Shown here piece by piece: positions 27,901 to 37,506 of a stretch of DNA of 64,000 bases. Source of the DNA: JAIBJN01 sp963842305. GTDB lineage: Bacteria; Actinomycetota; Thermoleophilia; Gaiellales; Gaiellaceae. The translations under genes were made by a program, and so were the position numbers. The stretch is taken from contig CAWJFW010000002.1 of NCBI GenBank assembly GCA_963842305.1, positions 558,001 to 622,000 of the forward strand, read 5' to 3'. The notes under the pieces were generated by a model. That model had not been told where the DNA came from. It searched no databases and saw only the letters and a list, made by a program, of their open reading frames with translations. The number at the start of each line of letters is the position of its first letter. Within the stretch, counting starts at the first letter, position 1.

Positions 27901-28292
27901 CAGCGCTCGCCGTCCGCGAAGCCCCGGAGCACGTTGTCGTCGCGGCGGTGACTGAGCAGCTCCCGCGCCGCGTGGAGGGGGAGCCACCGGATCTCGTCGA
28001 CCTCCCGGTGCGGCAGGAAGCTGCCGGCAAGCGGCCGCATCGACCAGTAGCGGACGGTCTTCGGCCGCCCCTTGCCGTCGAGGTAGCTGGTCGGTGGGAG
28101 CTCGCGGCCGAGCTCACAGCGCAGGCCGGTCTCCTCCTCGACCTCACGGATTGCCGCCTGTTCGTGAGTCTCGCCGGGCTCGAGCTTGCCCTTCGGTAGC
28201 GTCCAGTCGTCGTACCGTGGCCGGTGGACGAGCAGCACCTCGACCTCGCCGTCGTCGCCACCCCGAAAGACGACCCCGCCTGCGGCCCGCAC
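27900..28292 (-). CDS. Nudix hydrolase
   Basis: 130 residues with the full Nudix box GKLEPGETHEQAAIREVEEE (GX5EX7REUXEEXGU; the following TGL completes it) and the flanking DDWTLPK strand, as in MutT/diadenosine polyphosphate hydrolases. It cleaves nucleoside diphosphate-X bonds; 8-oxo-dGTP and Ap(n)A are the usual substrates of this subgroup. The GTG start is 17 nt from the CYTH-CHAD stop, and its stop overlaps the sixA start. The three form a leftward operon. Confidence 0.85.
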   Translation of the reverse strand: MRAAGGVVFRGGDDGEVEVLLVHRPRYDDWTLPKGKLEPGETHEQAAIREVEEETGLRCELGRELPPTSYLDGKGRPKTVRYWSMRPLAGSFLPHREVDEIRWLPLHAARELLSHRRDDNVLRGFADGER

Positions 28293-28309
28293 CGTCTCGC
28301 CGACCGTGC

Positions 28310-29791
28310 TCAGCGCCAGGCTCGCTTCCCGCTCCGTGCGAGCCGTGCCCAGGCCTCCGGGAACTCGGCGCGCGCCCTCCGGCGGCGTTCACGCTCGCGC
28401 TCGACGAGTCTCCCCGCGACGAGGTACGCCTCGGGAGCAGCTGCGTCGTCGAGGTGGCCGCGGATCCGCACTTCGGCGACGACCGCGTCCTGGTGTGAGC
28501 CGATGACGTCCTGGAAGACCTTTGCGTCCTGGACGAAGCGTCGGGCCGGCTTGCCGACGACGGCCTGGGCCAGCTCGGCGGCATAACGTGCGCGCTTCCC
28601 ACGGATGCGCACTGCGTGGAGGGCGTCGTTCGGCGGGTCGGGCGGGAGCGCCCGAACCGCCTTGCGAAGCTTCCGGAACTCGCCGGCGGCGATGTCCCGG
28701 AGCGATACGTCGGCCGGCCGCGCCCTGGGCGCCACGGCCGCCGCCTCGAGCCGGTCCAGGAGCCGGTCGTAGCTGGGGCTCGTCATCACCTCGAGCATGG
28801 CGTCGCGCGCGGATGCCCTGTCCGCCTCGAGCCCGCGCAGGAACGTTCCTCCCGCCCGGCGCTCGTCCGGCTCGAGCTCGGCGATCTCGGTCGCGAGCCG
28901 CTCGAGAAGGACGTCGAGGTCACGTACGGGCCCCAGCGCATCCCCGAGCCATGCGAGCTCCACACGGAGCGACTCGGCCCACTCGGGGTCGAGCAGGGGC
29001 AGCGCCGCCCGCAGCACCGCTCGCAGCCGCCGGGTTGCGACACGTACCTGGTGGAGCTCCTCCGGGTCGGCTCCGAGCCTCGTCCCCGGGTCGTGCGCGA
29101 TCAGCTCGGCGACCTGCGTCGCGATCATCGACCGGACGTGTTCCGAGGCAGGTGCCCACCGGGGCGCGGCCGAGCGCTCCGCCGGGAAAAAGCCGAGTGC
29201 GCGGAAGGCTTTCGACCGCCCCTCGCCCTGAGAGGCTCCCGCCTCGAGCAGCACGCGCTCGAGCGCGGGGAGCGCGTCCGCGCCACCGGGGAGGGCTTCG
29301 ACCTCGAGCTCGACAAAGCGTTCGCGCACGCGCCGGCCGTCGAGCACCGTCACCGTGTCGATGGTCACGTCTGCCACTGCACGCCCGTTCTCACGTGCGC
29401 GGATCCCCTCGCGGTGCGTCCGGAGGACAGCGACGGGCTCGAGCGCGCGCCCGCGGAGAACGCCGGGCAGCAGCGTTGCGAGCTCGGCGGGCGGCATTCC
29501 CGGCCCTCCGGAGACCTCGAGCTCGAGTCTCTCGCCCTCGCCTGGGAGCTTGAGCTGCCAGAGGCCCCGTCGGTTCTGGACGCGGCGCCGCAGCGTGATC
29601 CCGGCGCGCGCGAGCGCCCGGTCGGCCGTGTCGTGGTAGGTGGAGGTGAAGATCTCGGGCCCGAGCGTCCGGCCTGGAAGCTTCGGCAGCGCGAACCCGG
29701 GCGGAACCGCGAGCTTCAGCTCGCGTTCATGGGTCTCCTTGAGCCCGGGCACGGACGGATCGTAGCTCCGAGCGGAAGCCGGGACCTGCAC
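28310..29791 (-). CDS. CYTH and CHAD domain protein
   Basis: 493 residues. The N-terminal CYTH domain has the ExExK signature in HERELKL and further tunnel residues (TLRRR, WQLKLPG, ELEVEAL); it binds and cleaves triphosphates such as tripolyphosphate. The C-terminal CHAD domain (from about 215) is helical, with conserved histidines in EELHQVRVATRRLRAVLRA and NDALHAVRIRGKRARYAAEL, and is known to bind polyphosphate. Placement next to ppk-ppx supports a polyphosphate role. The GTG at 29791 is the longest start; an internal start nearer the ExExK motif is possible. Confidence 0.87.
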   Translation of the reverse strand: MQVPASARSYDPSVPGLKETHERELKLAVPPGFALPKLPGRTLGPEIFTSTYHDTADRALARAGITLRRRVQNRRGLWQLKLPGEGERLELEVSGGPGMPPAELATLLPGVLRGRALEPVAVLRTHREGIRARENGRAVADVTIDTVTVLDGRRVRERFVELEVEALPGGADALPALERVLLEAGASQGEGRSKAFRALGFFPAERSAAPRWAPASEHVRSMIATQVAELIAHDPGTRLGADPEELHQVRVATRRLRAVLRAALPLLDPEWAESLRVELAWLGDALGPVRDLDVLLERLATEIAELEPDERRAGGTFLRGLEADRASARDAMLEVMTSPSYDRLLDRLEAAAVAPRARPADVSLRDIAAGEFRKLRKAVRALPPDPPNDALHAVRIRGKRARYAAELAQAVVGKPARRFVQDAKVFQDVIGSHQDAVVAEVRIRGHLDDAAAPEAYLVAGRLVERERERRRRARAEFPEAWARLARSGKRAWR

Positions 29792-29886
29792 GTCGCCGCT
29801 CCTTGACTCGCCGGCTGGCCGGCCTTCGATGGTGTGGATAGCCGTATTCCCGGCGGGTCACCGTTTTGCCACCATTTCCAGCGACG

Positions 29887-30243
29887 ATGGCTTACACGGT
29901 CCTGATTGTCGACGACCACCCCAGCTTCCGCGCGACGGTCAAGGCCCTCCTCGTGGCCGACGGGTTCGAGGTCGTCGGCGAGGCCGTCGACGGCCAGTCG
30001 GGGATCGAGGCTGCGAAGCGCCTGCAGCCCGATCTCGTCCTTCTGGACGTCCAGCTCCCCGACATGGACGGCTTTACGGTGGTGAACGAGCTCAGGCGCC
30101 AGAACGGCATCGGCCCGAAGGTCGTCCTCACGTCGAGCCACGACGAGTCGGACTTCGGCTCGATCGTCGGCACGTGCGGCGCTGCGGCCTTCGTTCCGAA
30201 GGGCGAGTTGAGCGGCGCGGCCCTGCGCGCTGTGCTTCGATAG
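29887..30243 (+). CDS. Stand-alone response regulator receiver
   Basis: 118 residues, receiver domain only: acidic pair in IVDDHPS, phospho-acceptor D in VLLDVQLPDMDG, T/S in VVLTSS and K in AFVPKGEL. No DNA-binding domain follows. It ends 4 nt before the large kinase gene, so it probably acts as a phosphate sink or a phosphorelay partner for that kinase. ATG 29887 is the homology start. Confidence 0.8.
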   Translation: MAYTVLIVDDHPSFRATVKALLVADGFEVVGEAVDGQSGIEAAKRLQPDLVLLDVQLPDMDGFTVVNELRRQNGIGPKVVLTSSHDESDFGSIVGTCGAAAFVPKGELSGAALRAVLR

Positions 30244-30247
30244 CTCC

Positions 30248-32734
30248 ATGCGACGGCTCACCGCCGCCGGGGTCATCGGCCTCGGGCTCCTGCTCACCGC
30301 GGGTGCCCTTCTTCTCATTTTCGAGGGCGATCACGAGGAGGAGCCGGTCTTCGTCGCCGTCACATTGCTCCTGGCGTCCTGGTCGTTCATCCTCGGCGGT
30401 GTCTTCGCGTGGGCGAGGAGGCCGGACAATCGCTTCGGACCCCTCCTGACCGCGGTCGGTCTCACCGTCTTCATCGGCGCGCTCGAGCAGTCGAACAACT
30501 CGCTCCTCTTCACGCTGGGCTACGTCTTCGGCGGCGTCTTCATCGCCGTCTTCATCCACGCGCTCCTCGCCTTCCCGCGCGGCTATCTCGAGACGCGGCT
30601 CGTCTACGCGATCGTCGCGGTCGCCTACCTGGCGCTCACGGCCGGATCCCTCCTTGCGTCTTTCTTCGACAACGTCCAGGACGACTGCCCGGACTGCCCG
30701 CAGAACGCGTTCATGATCGTCGATTGGCCGAACGCCGTCAGCGCGATCGACACGGTGTTGATCGCCATCGGCATCCCCGCGCTCCTGGCTTCGCTCCTCG
30801 TCTTCCGGCGACGCTGGATCGCAGCGTCCGCGCCGCTTCGCAGGGTGCTTCTCCCGGTCTACATCGCGGCGGGAGTCACGATCCTTTTCCTGACGGCGGG
30901 GCTGGTCGTGGAGCCCTTCTCGGATCAGGCCGGGTCGGTCATCTTCTGGATCGTCACGCTCGCATTCGCGTGCGTCCCGCTCGCGTTCATCGCCGGCTTG
31001 CTGAGCGGCCGTCTGGCTCGCGAGGGGGTCGGGCAGCTCGTTCTCGAGCTCGGGCGCCCGCATGCCCCAGGGGAGCTGCGGGAAGCGCTCGCGCGGGCGC
31101 TCGGTGATCCGACTGTCCGCCTCGCTTACTGGATCCCCGAGACGCAGTCCTTCGTGGATCTGAACGGCCAGCCGATCGAGCTTCCCGAGGGGCGGGGCGA
31201 GGAGCTTGCCACGATGGTCGAGCGCGACGGGGAGCCGGTGGCTGCGCTCATCCACCACCGCTCCCTCGAGGAGGACCCGCTGCTCGTCGAGACCGTCGCG
31301 GCCGCGGCCGCGCTCGCGCTCGAGAACGAGCGCCGCCTGGCGGCGCTCGCCAAAACGCAGGCGCGCATACAGGCCTTGCTCGACGGATTTCCGGACCTCA
31401 TCTTCCGCCTCGACCGCGACGGGGTCTACCTCGAGTACAGCGGCAGGGAGGAGGACCTGATCGTGCCTCCTGAGCAGCTGATCGGGGCGAGGGCGCACGA
31501 TGTCTTGCCGCGCGACGTCGCCGATCAGCTCGTCGGGGGCATCCAGCGCGCGATCGACACGGGCGAGCTCGTGACGGGTGAGTACACGCTGGAGTTCGGC
31601 GGCGAGTCGCGAGACTTCGAGGCCAGGATCGTCAAGGCGGGAGACGAGGCAGTGCTTATCGGGCGGGAGTTCACGGAGCGCAACCGCGCCCAGGCGGAGC
31701 TCGAGCGGCTGCACGTCGAGCTGCAGCAGCGCCATCGCGACCTCGAGCACGAGCGCGACTTCGCGACGACGGTCGTCGACTCGACGCCGAGCCTGCTCTG
31801 CCTCGCCACGCCGGGCGGCTACATCGTCCGCTTCAACGCGTCGCTGGAGCGTGTCTCGGGGCGGCGTGACGACGACCTCATCCGTGGCGCTCCCTTCTGG
31901 GACGTCTTCATCGCCCCCGAGGAGCGGGAGTCGGTGCGTCGCGCGCTCGAGGACGTGGTCGCAGAGGGCGGACGCGGCGAGTTCGAGAGCGCGTGGATCA
32001 CGACGGCCGGTAAACGCCGGCAGGTGACGTGGTCGACGACACCCCTGCGGGACGACAGGGGGGACCCCCGGCTCCTCATCTGCGGGGTGGACATCACCGA
32101 GCGGAAGCAGCAGGAAGCCGAGCTCCGGCGCTCGCGTGCGCGCCTGCTCGAGGCGAGCGACGTCGAGCGTCGCCGGCTCGAGCGCAATCTGCACGACGGC
32201 GCGCAGCAGCGTCTGGTTTCGCTTTCGCTCATGCTCCGCCTCGCGCAGGCGCGTGTAGAGAGCGAGCCCGACCAGGCGGAGCAGCTCCTCGGCCAGGCCT
32301 CGGACGAGTTGGCCCAGGCTCTCGAGGAGCTGCGCGAGCTCGCGCGCGGGATCCACCCTGCAGTCCTCTCCGATCGCGGGCTCAACGCCGCGCTCGAGGC
32401 CCTGGTCTCCCGCACCCCGCTCTCGGTCGAGCTGGAGCTCCTCGACGACCGGCTTCCCGAACCGGTCGAGGCGGCCGCCTACTACGTCGTGTCGGAGGCC
32501 CTGGCGAACGTGGCCAAGTACGCCGAAGCGTCCTCGGTCGCCGTTAGCATCGCGTCCGTGAACGGACACGCGGTGGTCGAGATCGCCGACGACGGCATCG
32601 GCGGGGCCGACCCGGCCAAGGGCTCGGGGCTCCGGGGCCTCGTGGACCGGGTCGAGGCACTCGACGGTCGCCTCCAGGTCGAGAGCCCTCCCGGCGAGGG
32701 CACGCGCGTCAGGGTGGAGATCCCGTGCGGGTAG
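30248..32734 (+). CDS. Multi-span PAS sensor histidine kinase (NarL-type)
   Basis: 828 residues. The first ~260 hold seven or eight membrane helices. A linker follows, then PAS 1 (about 370-480, DGFPDLIFRLDRDGVYLEYSG), a coiled-coil stretch, PAS 2 (about 505-625, DSTPSLLCLATPGGYIVRFN), a HisKA_3 domain with the phospho-acceptor H in RRLERNLHDGAQQRLVSL, and an HATPase domain (ALANVAKYAEAS, ADDGIGGADP, GSGLRGL). This is the DesK/NarX-type core that pairs with LuxR-type regulators. The next gene is such a regulator and overlaps by 10 nt. Signal unknown. Confidence 0.85.
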   Translation: MRRLTAAGVIGLGLLLTAGALLLIFEGDHEEEPVFVAVTLLLASWSFILGGVFAWARRPDNRFGPLLTAVGLTVFIGALEQSNNSLLFTLGYVFGGVFIAVFIHALLAFPRGYLETRLVYAIVAVAYLALTAGSLLASFFDNVQDDCPDCPQNAFMIVDWPNAVSAIDTVLIAIGIPALLASLLVFRRRWIAASAPLRRVLLPVYIAAGVTILFLTAGLVVEPFSDQAGSVIFWIVTLAFACVPLAFIAGLLSGRLAREGVGQLVLELGRPHAPGELREALARALGDPTVRLAYWIPETQSFVDLNGQPIELPEGRGEELATMVERDGEPVAALIHHRSLEEDPLLVETVAAAAALALENERRLAALAKTQARIQALLDGFPDLIFRLDRDGVYLEYSGREEDLIVPPEQLIGARAHDVLPRDVADQLVGGIQRAIDTGELVTGEYTLEFGGESRDFEARIVKAGDEAVLIGREFTERNRAQAELERLHVELQQRHRDLEHERDFATTVVDSTPSLLCLATPGGYIVRFNASLERVSGRRDDDLIRGAPFWDVFIAPEERESVRRALEDVVAEGGRGEFESAWITTAGKRRQVTWSTTPLRDDRGDPRLLICGVDITERKQQEAELRRSRARLLEASDVERRRLERNLHDGAQQRLVSLSLMLRLAQARVESEPDQAEQLLGQASDELAQALEELRELARGIHPAVLSDRGLNAALEALVSRTPLSVELELLDDRLPEPVEAAAYYVVSEALANVAKYAEASSVAVSIASVNGHAVVEIADDGIGGADPAKGSGLRGLVDRVEALDGRLQVESPPGEGTRVRVEIPCG

Positions 32735-33369
32735 TGCTCGCCGAGGACTCCGTCCTCCTGCGCGAAGGCGTCGCGCGTCTTCTCGAGGACCAGGGGTTCG
32801 ACATCGTCGCCCAGACCGGCACGGCCGAGGATCTCATGCTCAAGGTCCGGAGCTACTCGCCGAACGTCGTCATCGTCGACATCCGCATGCCTCCGACGCA
32901 CACCGACGAGGGCCTCAAGGCGGCGCAGGAGATCCGTGGAAGCTATCCGGAGATCGGCGTGCTCGTGCTCTCCCAGTACGTCGAGCCGACGTACGCGATG
33001 GAGCTGCTCGCGGACAGCGCGGAAGGCGTCGGCTATCTGCTCAAGGATCGCGTCTCGGACGTGGGCGAGTTCGCGGCGGCCGTGCGCCGCGTTGGGGAGG
33101 GGGGATCGGCCCTCGACCCGGCGATCGTCTCCCAGCTCGTGGGCCGCCGGCGCCGCGACGACCCGATCGACCAGCTGACGCCGCGCGAGCGGGAGGTGCT
33201 CGAGCACATGGCCCAGGGCCGGTCCAACCAGGGCATCGCCGACCAACTCGTGGTCACCGAGCGAGCCGTCGAGAAGCACGTGACGAGCATCTTCGCGAAG
33301 CTCAGGCTCCCGCACACGTCCGAGGACCACCGGCGGGTGCTCGCGGTCCTCACGTACCTGCAGCAGTAG
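32725..33369 (+). CDS. LuxR/NarL-type response regulator
   Basis: 214 residues: a receiver with the acidic pair in LAEDSV, the phospho-acceptor D in VIVDIRMPP, and K in YLLKDRV. The C-terminal helix-turn-helix is LuxR-type (LTPREREVLEHMAQGRSNQGIADQLVVTERAVEKHV). The GTG start lies inside the kinase gene, giving tight coupling and identifying it as the cognate partner. Target genes unknown; the MFS carrier just downstream is one candidate. Confidence 0.85.
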   Translation: MRVVLAEDSVLLREGVARLLEDQGFDIVAQTGTAEDLMLKVRSYSPNVVIVDIRMPPTHTDEGLKAAQEIRGSYPEIGVLVLSQYVEPTYAMELLADSAEGVGYLLKDRVSDVGEFAAAVRRVGEGGSALDPAIVSQLVGRRRRDDPIDQLTPREREVLEHMAQGRSNQGIADQLVVTERAVEKHVTSIFAKLRLPHTSEDHRRVLAVLTYLQQ

Positions 33370-33479
33370 CCGCGCGCAGCCGCTCCGGCGGCCTTCGTCT
33401 TTCGGGGTACGGAAAACCGCACCGATGGAAGCAGGCTGCCCCCATTCCCGTCCTGTGTCCGAGGAGGGAGAGTGGCGGT

Positions 33480-33581
33480 ATGAAGAAGACATTGTTCATC
33501 GGCGCTGTGATCCTCGGGGTCCTGCTTCTGGCCGTGGGCGGCTGGACCGTTCGCGGCGCGCGCTGGGCCGTCGCGGGGTAA
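33480..33581 (+). CDS. 33-residue single-span membrane peptide
   Basis: ATG AAG AAG ACA then a hydrophobic helix (LFIGAVILGVLLLAVGGWTV) and a short basic tail, ending in TAA 3 nt before the MFS start. A strong GAGGAGGGAG ribosome site stands 8-17 nt upstream. Too short for routine gene finding, but the ribosome site, membrane helix and tight spacing support translation. It may be a small subunit of the carrier or a coupling peptide. Confidence 0.5.
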   Translation: MKKTLFIGAVILGVLLLAVGGWTVRGARWAVAG

Positions 33582-33584
33582 CCG

Positions 33585-34856
33585 GTGCAGCCGGCACCGC
33601 GAATCGGCCTCTCGCTGGGCGCCCTGGCGCTGCCGACCTTCGCGCTCGCGCTCGGGATCAGCGTCCTGACGACGTACGCGCCGCTCCTTCTCGGTGAGGC
33701 GACGTCGTCGGCAGGCGCGATCGGCATCGCCGTCGGCGCCGAGGGTGCTTTCGCGCTCTTTCTGCCGCTTCTCATCGGTTCCCTCTCCGACCGCACCCGC
33801 AGCCGCCTCGGGCGGCGCATCCCCTACGCGCTGATCGGCGTGCCGCTGCTCGTGGTGCCGCTCGTGATCCTCCCGTTCGCGCACGGCTACGCGGAGACGG
33901 TCGCGCTCGTCTCCCTCTTCTTCGTCGGCTACCACATCTACTACCCGCCGTACCAGGCGCTCTTCGCCGAGCTCGTGCCGGCGTCCCACCAGGGTCGCGC
34001 ACAGGGCTGGCAGGGCGTCATGCGGGGTCTCGGGCTCGGGGTCGCGCTGATCGCCGGCGGGCTCCTGCTCTCGGTCTGGACGCCGCTCCCCTTCGTCCTG
34101 GCGGCAGGCGCGGCCGTGCTCGCCACGGTCGTGCTCGTGCGCGAGGTGCGCGAGCCGGACGCCCCGACCCCGACTCCGGCCGCACGGCCCGTTCCCGGCC
34201 CCGGCGTCTTCCGCCTCGTCCGCGAGCGTGCTGACGTGCGCGCGTTCGTCGCCGCCAACGCCCTCTGGGAGCTTTCCTTCATGGGGCTGAAGACGTTCAT
34301 CGTCCTCTTCGTGGTCAAGGGTCTCGGCGAGTCGGTGGGAACCGCCTCGGCCGTGATCGGCGTCGTGGCCGGCGCGTACGTGATCGCGTCCTTCGGCGCC
34401 GGGCGTCTCGCCGACGTGGTCGGCATCCATCGCCTGATGCGTGCGTCGATCTGGGTTTACGGCGTCGGCTTGCTCGTCGGCGCCGGGCTCTCGACGCTCG
34501 ACTCGTTCCTCATCGGCCTGCCGTTCATCGCCCTCGCCGGGGCCGTCGTGATGACGCTTCCGTACGGCATCCTGGCCGGCATGACGCCGCCGGGGGCCGA
34601 GGGCGCGCTGTCCGGCCTCTTCGGCTTCTCCCGCGCCCTGGGCGCAGTCCTGGGGCCGATCGTCGTCGGCATCGCCATCGACGTGCTCGCGCCGGTGTTC
34701 CCCTCGACCAACGGGTACGGCGCCATGTGGGTGGCGATCGGGGTTCCCATCCTGCTCTCCCTGCCCTTCCTGGCCCTGATCCGGGGCGAGGAGCCCGAGC
34801 TCGAGGTCGCGGAGCCCATCCCGGCCGCCCTCGACGACCTCGCGCTGGCCGCGTAG
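33585..34856 (+). CDS. Major facilitator superfamily carrier (GPH/SUC-like)
   Basis: 423 residues with twelve hydrophobic spans and the loop 2-3 signature LIGSLSDRTRSRLGRRIPY, which matches the glycoside-pentoside-hexuronide and sucrose carrier pattern (G.LSDR..S.LGRR.PY). The repeated signature in the second half is FGAGRLADVVGIHRLM. Probable solute:proton symporter or an exporter; the substrate is unknown. The GTG start is 3 nt after the small membrane peptide. Confidence 0.8.
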   Translation: MQPAPRIGLSLGALALPTFALALGISVLTTYAPLLLGEATSSAGAIGIAVGAEGAFALFLPLLIGSLSDRTRSRLGRRIPYALIGVPLLVVPLVILPFAHGYAETVALVSLFFVGYHIYYPPYQALFAELVPASHQGRAQGWQGVMRGLGLGVALIAGGLLLSVWTPLPFVLAAGAAVLATVVLVREVREPDAPTPTPAARPVPGPGVFRLVRERADVRAFVAANALWELSFMGLKTFIVLFVVKGLGESVGTASAVIGVVAGAYVIASFGAGRLADVVGIHRLMRASIWVYGVGLLVGAGLSTLDSFLIGLPFIALAGAVVMTLPYGILAGMTPPGAEGALSGLFGFSRALGAVLGPIVVGIAIDVLAPVFPSTNGYGAMWVAIGVPILLSLPFLALIRGEEPELEVAEPIPAALDDLALAA

Positions 34857-34894
34857 CGCTTCGGCTTACCCCCGCGGGGCGCTTCGCGCTAGCA

Positions 34895-34915
34895 CCACCC
34901 AAAGACGCTGGGTGG
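34895..34915 (+). terminator. Stem-loop after the MFS gene
   Basis: CCACCC/GGGTGG around a 9-nt loop, 39 nt after the MFS stop. No T-run follows, so termination here is only possible, not shown. Confidence 0.35.
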
Positions 34916-34982
34916 CCTCATTCCCGCTTGGCGCCTGGGCTGCGAGCCTGGACAACGTATTCACGAACTGCAAGGAGATGCC

Positions 34983-37205
34983 ATGACCCCGCTCGCCAAG
35001 TCCCAGAACCTCGCGGCCCGCATGGGTCGTTGGAGCGCAGCCCACCGGAAGATCGCGATCTTCGGGTGGCTCGCGTTCGTGTTCGTCGCCGTCGCCCTCG
35101 GAAGCGTGATCGGCACGAAGTCACTCGACCCCGCCGACTCCGAGGCCGGCGACTCCGGCCGCGCGTTGCAGATCATCGACCGCGGCGGGTTCGATGGCAC
35201 GGTGGACGAGTCCGTATTCGTCGAGAACGAATCGCTCGATGCCTCGAGCTCCGAGTTCCAGGCCGTCGTCGCCGACGTCATCGCCAAGCTGTCCGGCGCA
35301 AACGGCGTATCCGGCATCCGCTCGCCGGCCGAGGACCCCGCGCTCGTCTCCTCGGACGGCCACGCCGTCCTCGTCCAGTACGACCTCTCGGACGCGGGCA
35401 CCGGCGCCGTCGACCGTATCGAGCCGATCCTGGACTCTGCTGCCGCGATCGAGACCGCCAACCCCGGCTTCACCGTCGACGGGTTCGGCTCCGCCAGCGG
35501 TGAAAAGTCGGTCGACGACACCATCTCGTCCGACTTCCAGCGGGCCGAGTTCACAGCCATCCCTCTGACGCTCGGCATCCTACTGATCGTCTTCGGTGCG
35601 GCCGTGGCCGCCGGGATCCCGCTGCTGCTCGGCCTCTCGGCCGTCATGGCGACCCTCGGCCTTCTGGCAGTCCCGAGCCAGCTCGTCCCGATGGACGATG
35701 CCTCCGCCTCGATCATCCTGCTGATCGGGCTCGCGGTCGGCGTCGACTACTCGCTCTTCTACCTCAAGCGGGAGCGCGAGGAACGGGCGGCCGGTAAGGG
35801 CCCCGCGGCAGCGCTCGAAGCCGCCGCGGCCACCTCCGGCCGGGCAGTCCTCATCTCCGGCCTGACCGTGATCATCGCGCTCGCCGGGCTCTTCTTCGGC
35901 GGGACGGCGATCTGGACCTCGATCGCGGTCGGCACGATCATGGTCGTCGCCATCGCCGTCGCCGGCTCCCTGACGGTGCTCCCGGCGCTGCTCTCCTGGC
36001 TCGGCGACCGCGTCGAGAAGGGCAAGATCCCGTTCGTCCACCGGCTCAGGCGCAAGGACGGGGATTCTCGCGTGTGGGGCGCGATCCTCGACCGCGTCCT
36101 GCGCCGCCCGCTCGTCTCGGCCGTTGCCTCGGCGTCGTTCCTCGTCCTGCTCGCCCTCCCGGCGTTCGGGATGCACACGGCGTTCCCCAGCATCTCGAGC
36201 CTCCCGCGCGACATTCCGATCATGCAGACCTACGACAAGATCCAGTCGGCGTTCCCGGGTGGCCCCCTGCCGGCCGTTGTGGCCGTCGAGGCCGACGACG
36301 TCGCCTCGCCCGAGTTCGAGGCCGCGCTCGCCGACTTCCGCAGGCAGGCCCTCGCTTCGGGTCAGATGGAGGACCCGATCGAGGTCCAGGCCAACGACGC
36401 CGGCACGGTGGCCGTCATCTCCGTCCCGCTCGCCGGGACGGGTACCGACGACGCCTCCACCGAGGCACTTCGCACCCTCCGCGAGGACGTCATCCCCGCC
36501 ACGATCGGCGGCGTTGACGGAGCCGAGGTCGCCGTAACGGGCGAGGCCGCCTCGTCGTACGACTTCAGCCAGCTGACGAAGCACCGGGCGCCGTACGTGT
36601 TCGCGTTCGTCCTGCTCCTGGCCTTCGCGCTCCTGCTGGTCGCCTTCCGGTCGATCGTCATCGCCGCGAAGGCGGTCGTGCTCAACGTCCTCTCGGTGGC
36701 GGCGGCCTACGGGCTCCTCGTCATCGTCTTCCAGTGGGGCTGGGGAGAGTCGCTCCTCGGCTTCGAGTCGACCGGCGCCATCACGGCCTGGCTCCCGCTG
36801 TTCATGTTCGTGATCCTGTTCGGGCTTTCGATGGACTACCACGTGTTCATCCTGAGCCGGATCCGCGAGGCGTACGACCGCGGGCTCGACACCGACGCGG
36901 CTGTGACCCACGGGATCAAGACGACGGCCGGCGTCGTAACCGCGGCCGCCGTCGTGATGGTGGCGGTGTTCTCGATCTTCGCGACCCTCTCGACGATCGA
37001 CATGAAGCAGGCAGGCGTCGGGCTCGCCGCGGCGATCCTGATCGACGCGACGATCGTCCGCGCCGTGCTCCTGCCCTCCGCCATGAAGTTGCTCGGTGAC
37101 TGGAACTGGTACCTCCCGAGCTGGCTGGAGTGGCTGCCTCAGGTCTCGCACGAGACCGAGGCCGCCCCGAAGGCCGGGCCCGCCCCGGCACCCGCCGGCA
37201 GGTAG
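34983..37205 (+). CDS. MMPL/RND-superfamily membrane transporter
   Basis: 740 residues with the duplicated MMPL plan: helix 1, a loop of about 150 residues, helices 2-6, then the repeat. Signatures are GLAVGVDYSLFYLKRERE in the first half and GLSMDYHVFILSRIREAY in the second. The ATG follows AAGGAG at 5-nt spacing. Paralogue of the protein at 4787-6976, sharing the C-terminal WNWYLPSWL block. Exporters of this family carry lipids or hydrophobic metabolites. No regulator gene adjoins it. Confidence 0.85.
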   Translation: MTPLAKSQNLAARMGRWSAAHRKIAIFGWLAFVFVAVALGSVIGTKSLDPADSEAGDSGRALQIIDRGGFDGTVDESVFVENESLDASSSEFQAVVADVIAKLSGANGVSGIRSPAEDPALVSSDGHAVLVQYDLSDAGTGAVDRIEPILDSAAAIETANPGFTVDGFGSASGEKSVDDTISSDFQRAEFTAIPLTLGILLIVFGAAVAAGIPLLLGLSAVMATLGLLAVPSQLVPMDDASASIILLIGLAVGVDYSLFYLKREREERAAGKGPAAALEAAAATSGRAVLISGLTVIIALAGLFFGGTAIWTSIAVGTIMVVAIAVAGSLTVLPALLSWLGDRVEKGKIPFVHRLRRKDGDSRVWGAILDRVLRRPLVSAVASASFLVLLALPAFGMHTAFPSISSLPRDIPIMQTYDKIQSAFPGGPLPAVVAVEADDVASPEFEAALADFRRQALASGQMEDPIEVQANDAGTVAVISVPLAGTGTDDASTEALRTLREDVIPATIGGVDGAEVAVTGEAASSYDFSQLTKHRAPYVFAFVLLLAFALLLVAFRSIVIAAKAVVLNVLSVAAAYGLLVIVFQWGWGESLLGFESTGAITAWLPLFMFVILFGLSMDYHVFILSRIREAYDRGLDTDAAVTHGIKTTAGVVTAAAVVMVAVFSIFATLSTIDMKQAGVGLAAAILIDATIVRAVLLPSAMKLLGDWNWYLPSWLEWLPQVSHETEAAPKAGPAPAPAGR

Positions 37206-37225
37206 GCCGTCACCCGCCGGCATCC

Positions 37226-37259
37226 GAGGCCCGCGTCCCTCTCGGAGGACGCGGGCCTC
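37226..37259 (+). terminator. Strong stem-loop after the MMPL gene
   Basis: Perfect 13-bp stem GAGGCCCGCGTCC/GGACGCGGGCCTC with an 8-nt loop, 20 nt after the stop. There is no T-tract, so this is an atypical terminator or a transcript-stabilising stem. Confidence 0.5.
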
Positions 37260-37506
37260 GCCGTGCACGGCACGGCTCACCTGCACGGCGAGCGGGGTGT
37301 CCGACGAGGAGCGGTACGCGAGGCGGAGCCCTTGCGGCGGGGCTCCGCCTCGGCGTCCGTGGGCTTACGAGCCGGGGGAGAGATCCGGGAGCCTGCGGCC
37401 AGCTCCAGGGCCTCCGGCCCGCGGCTCCAGAGGGTAGTCCCCTGCACCTCGAAGACGGTGCATACATACAAAAATTTGCAGAATCCTCACAATTTCCCCA
37501 AAGCGG

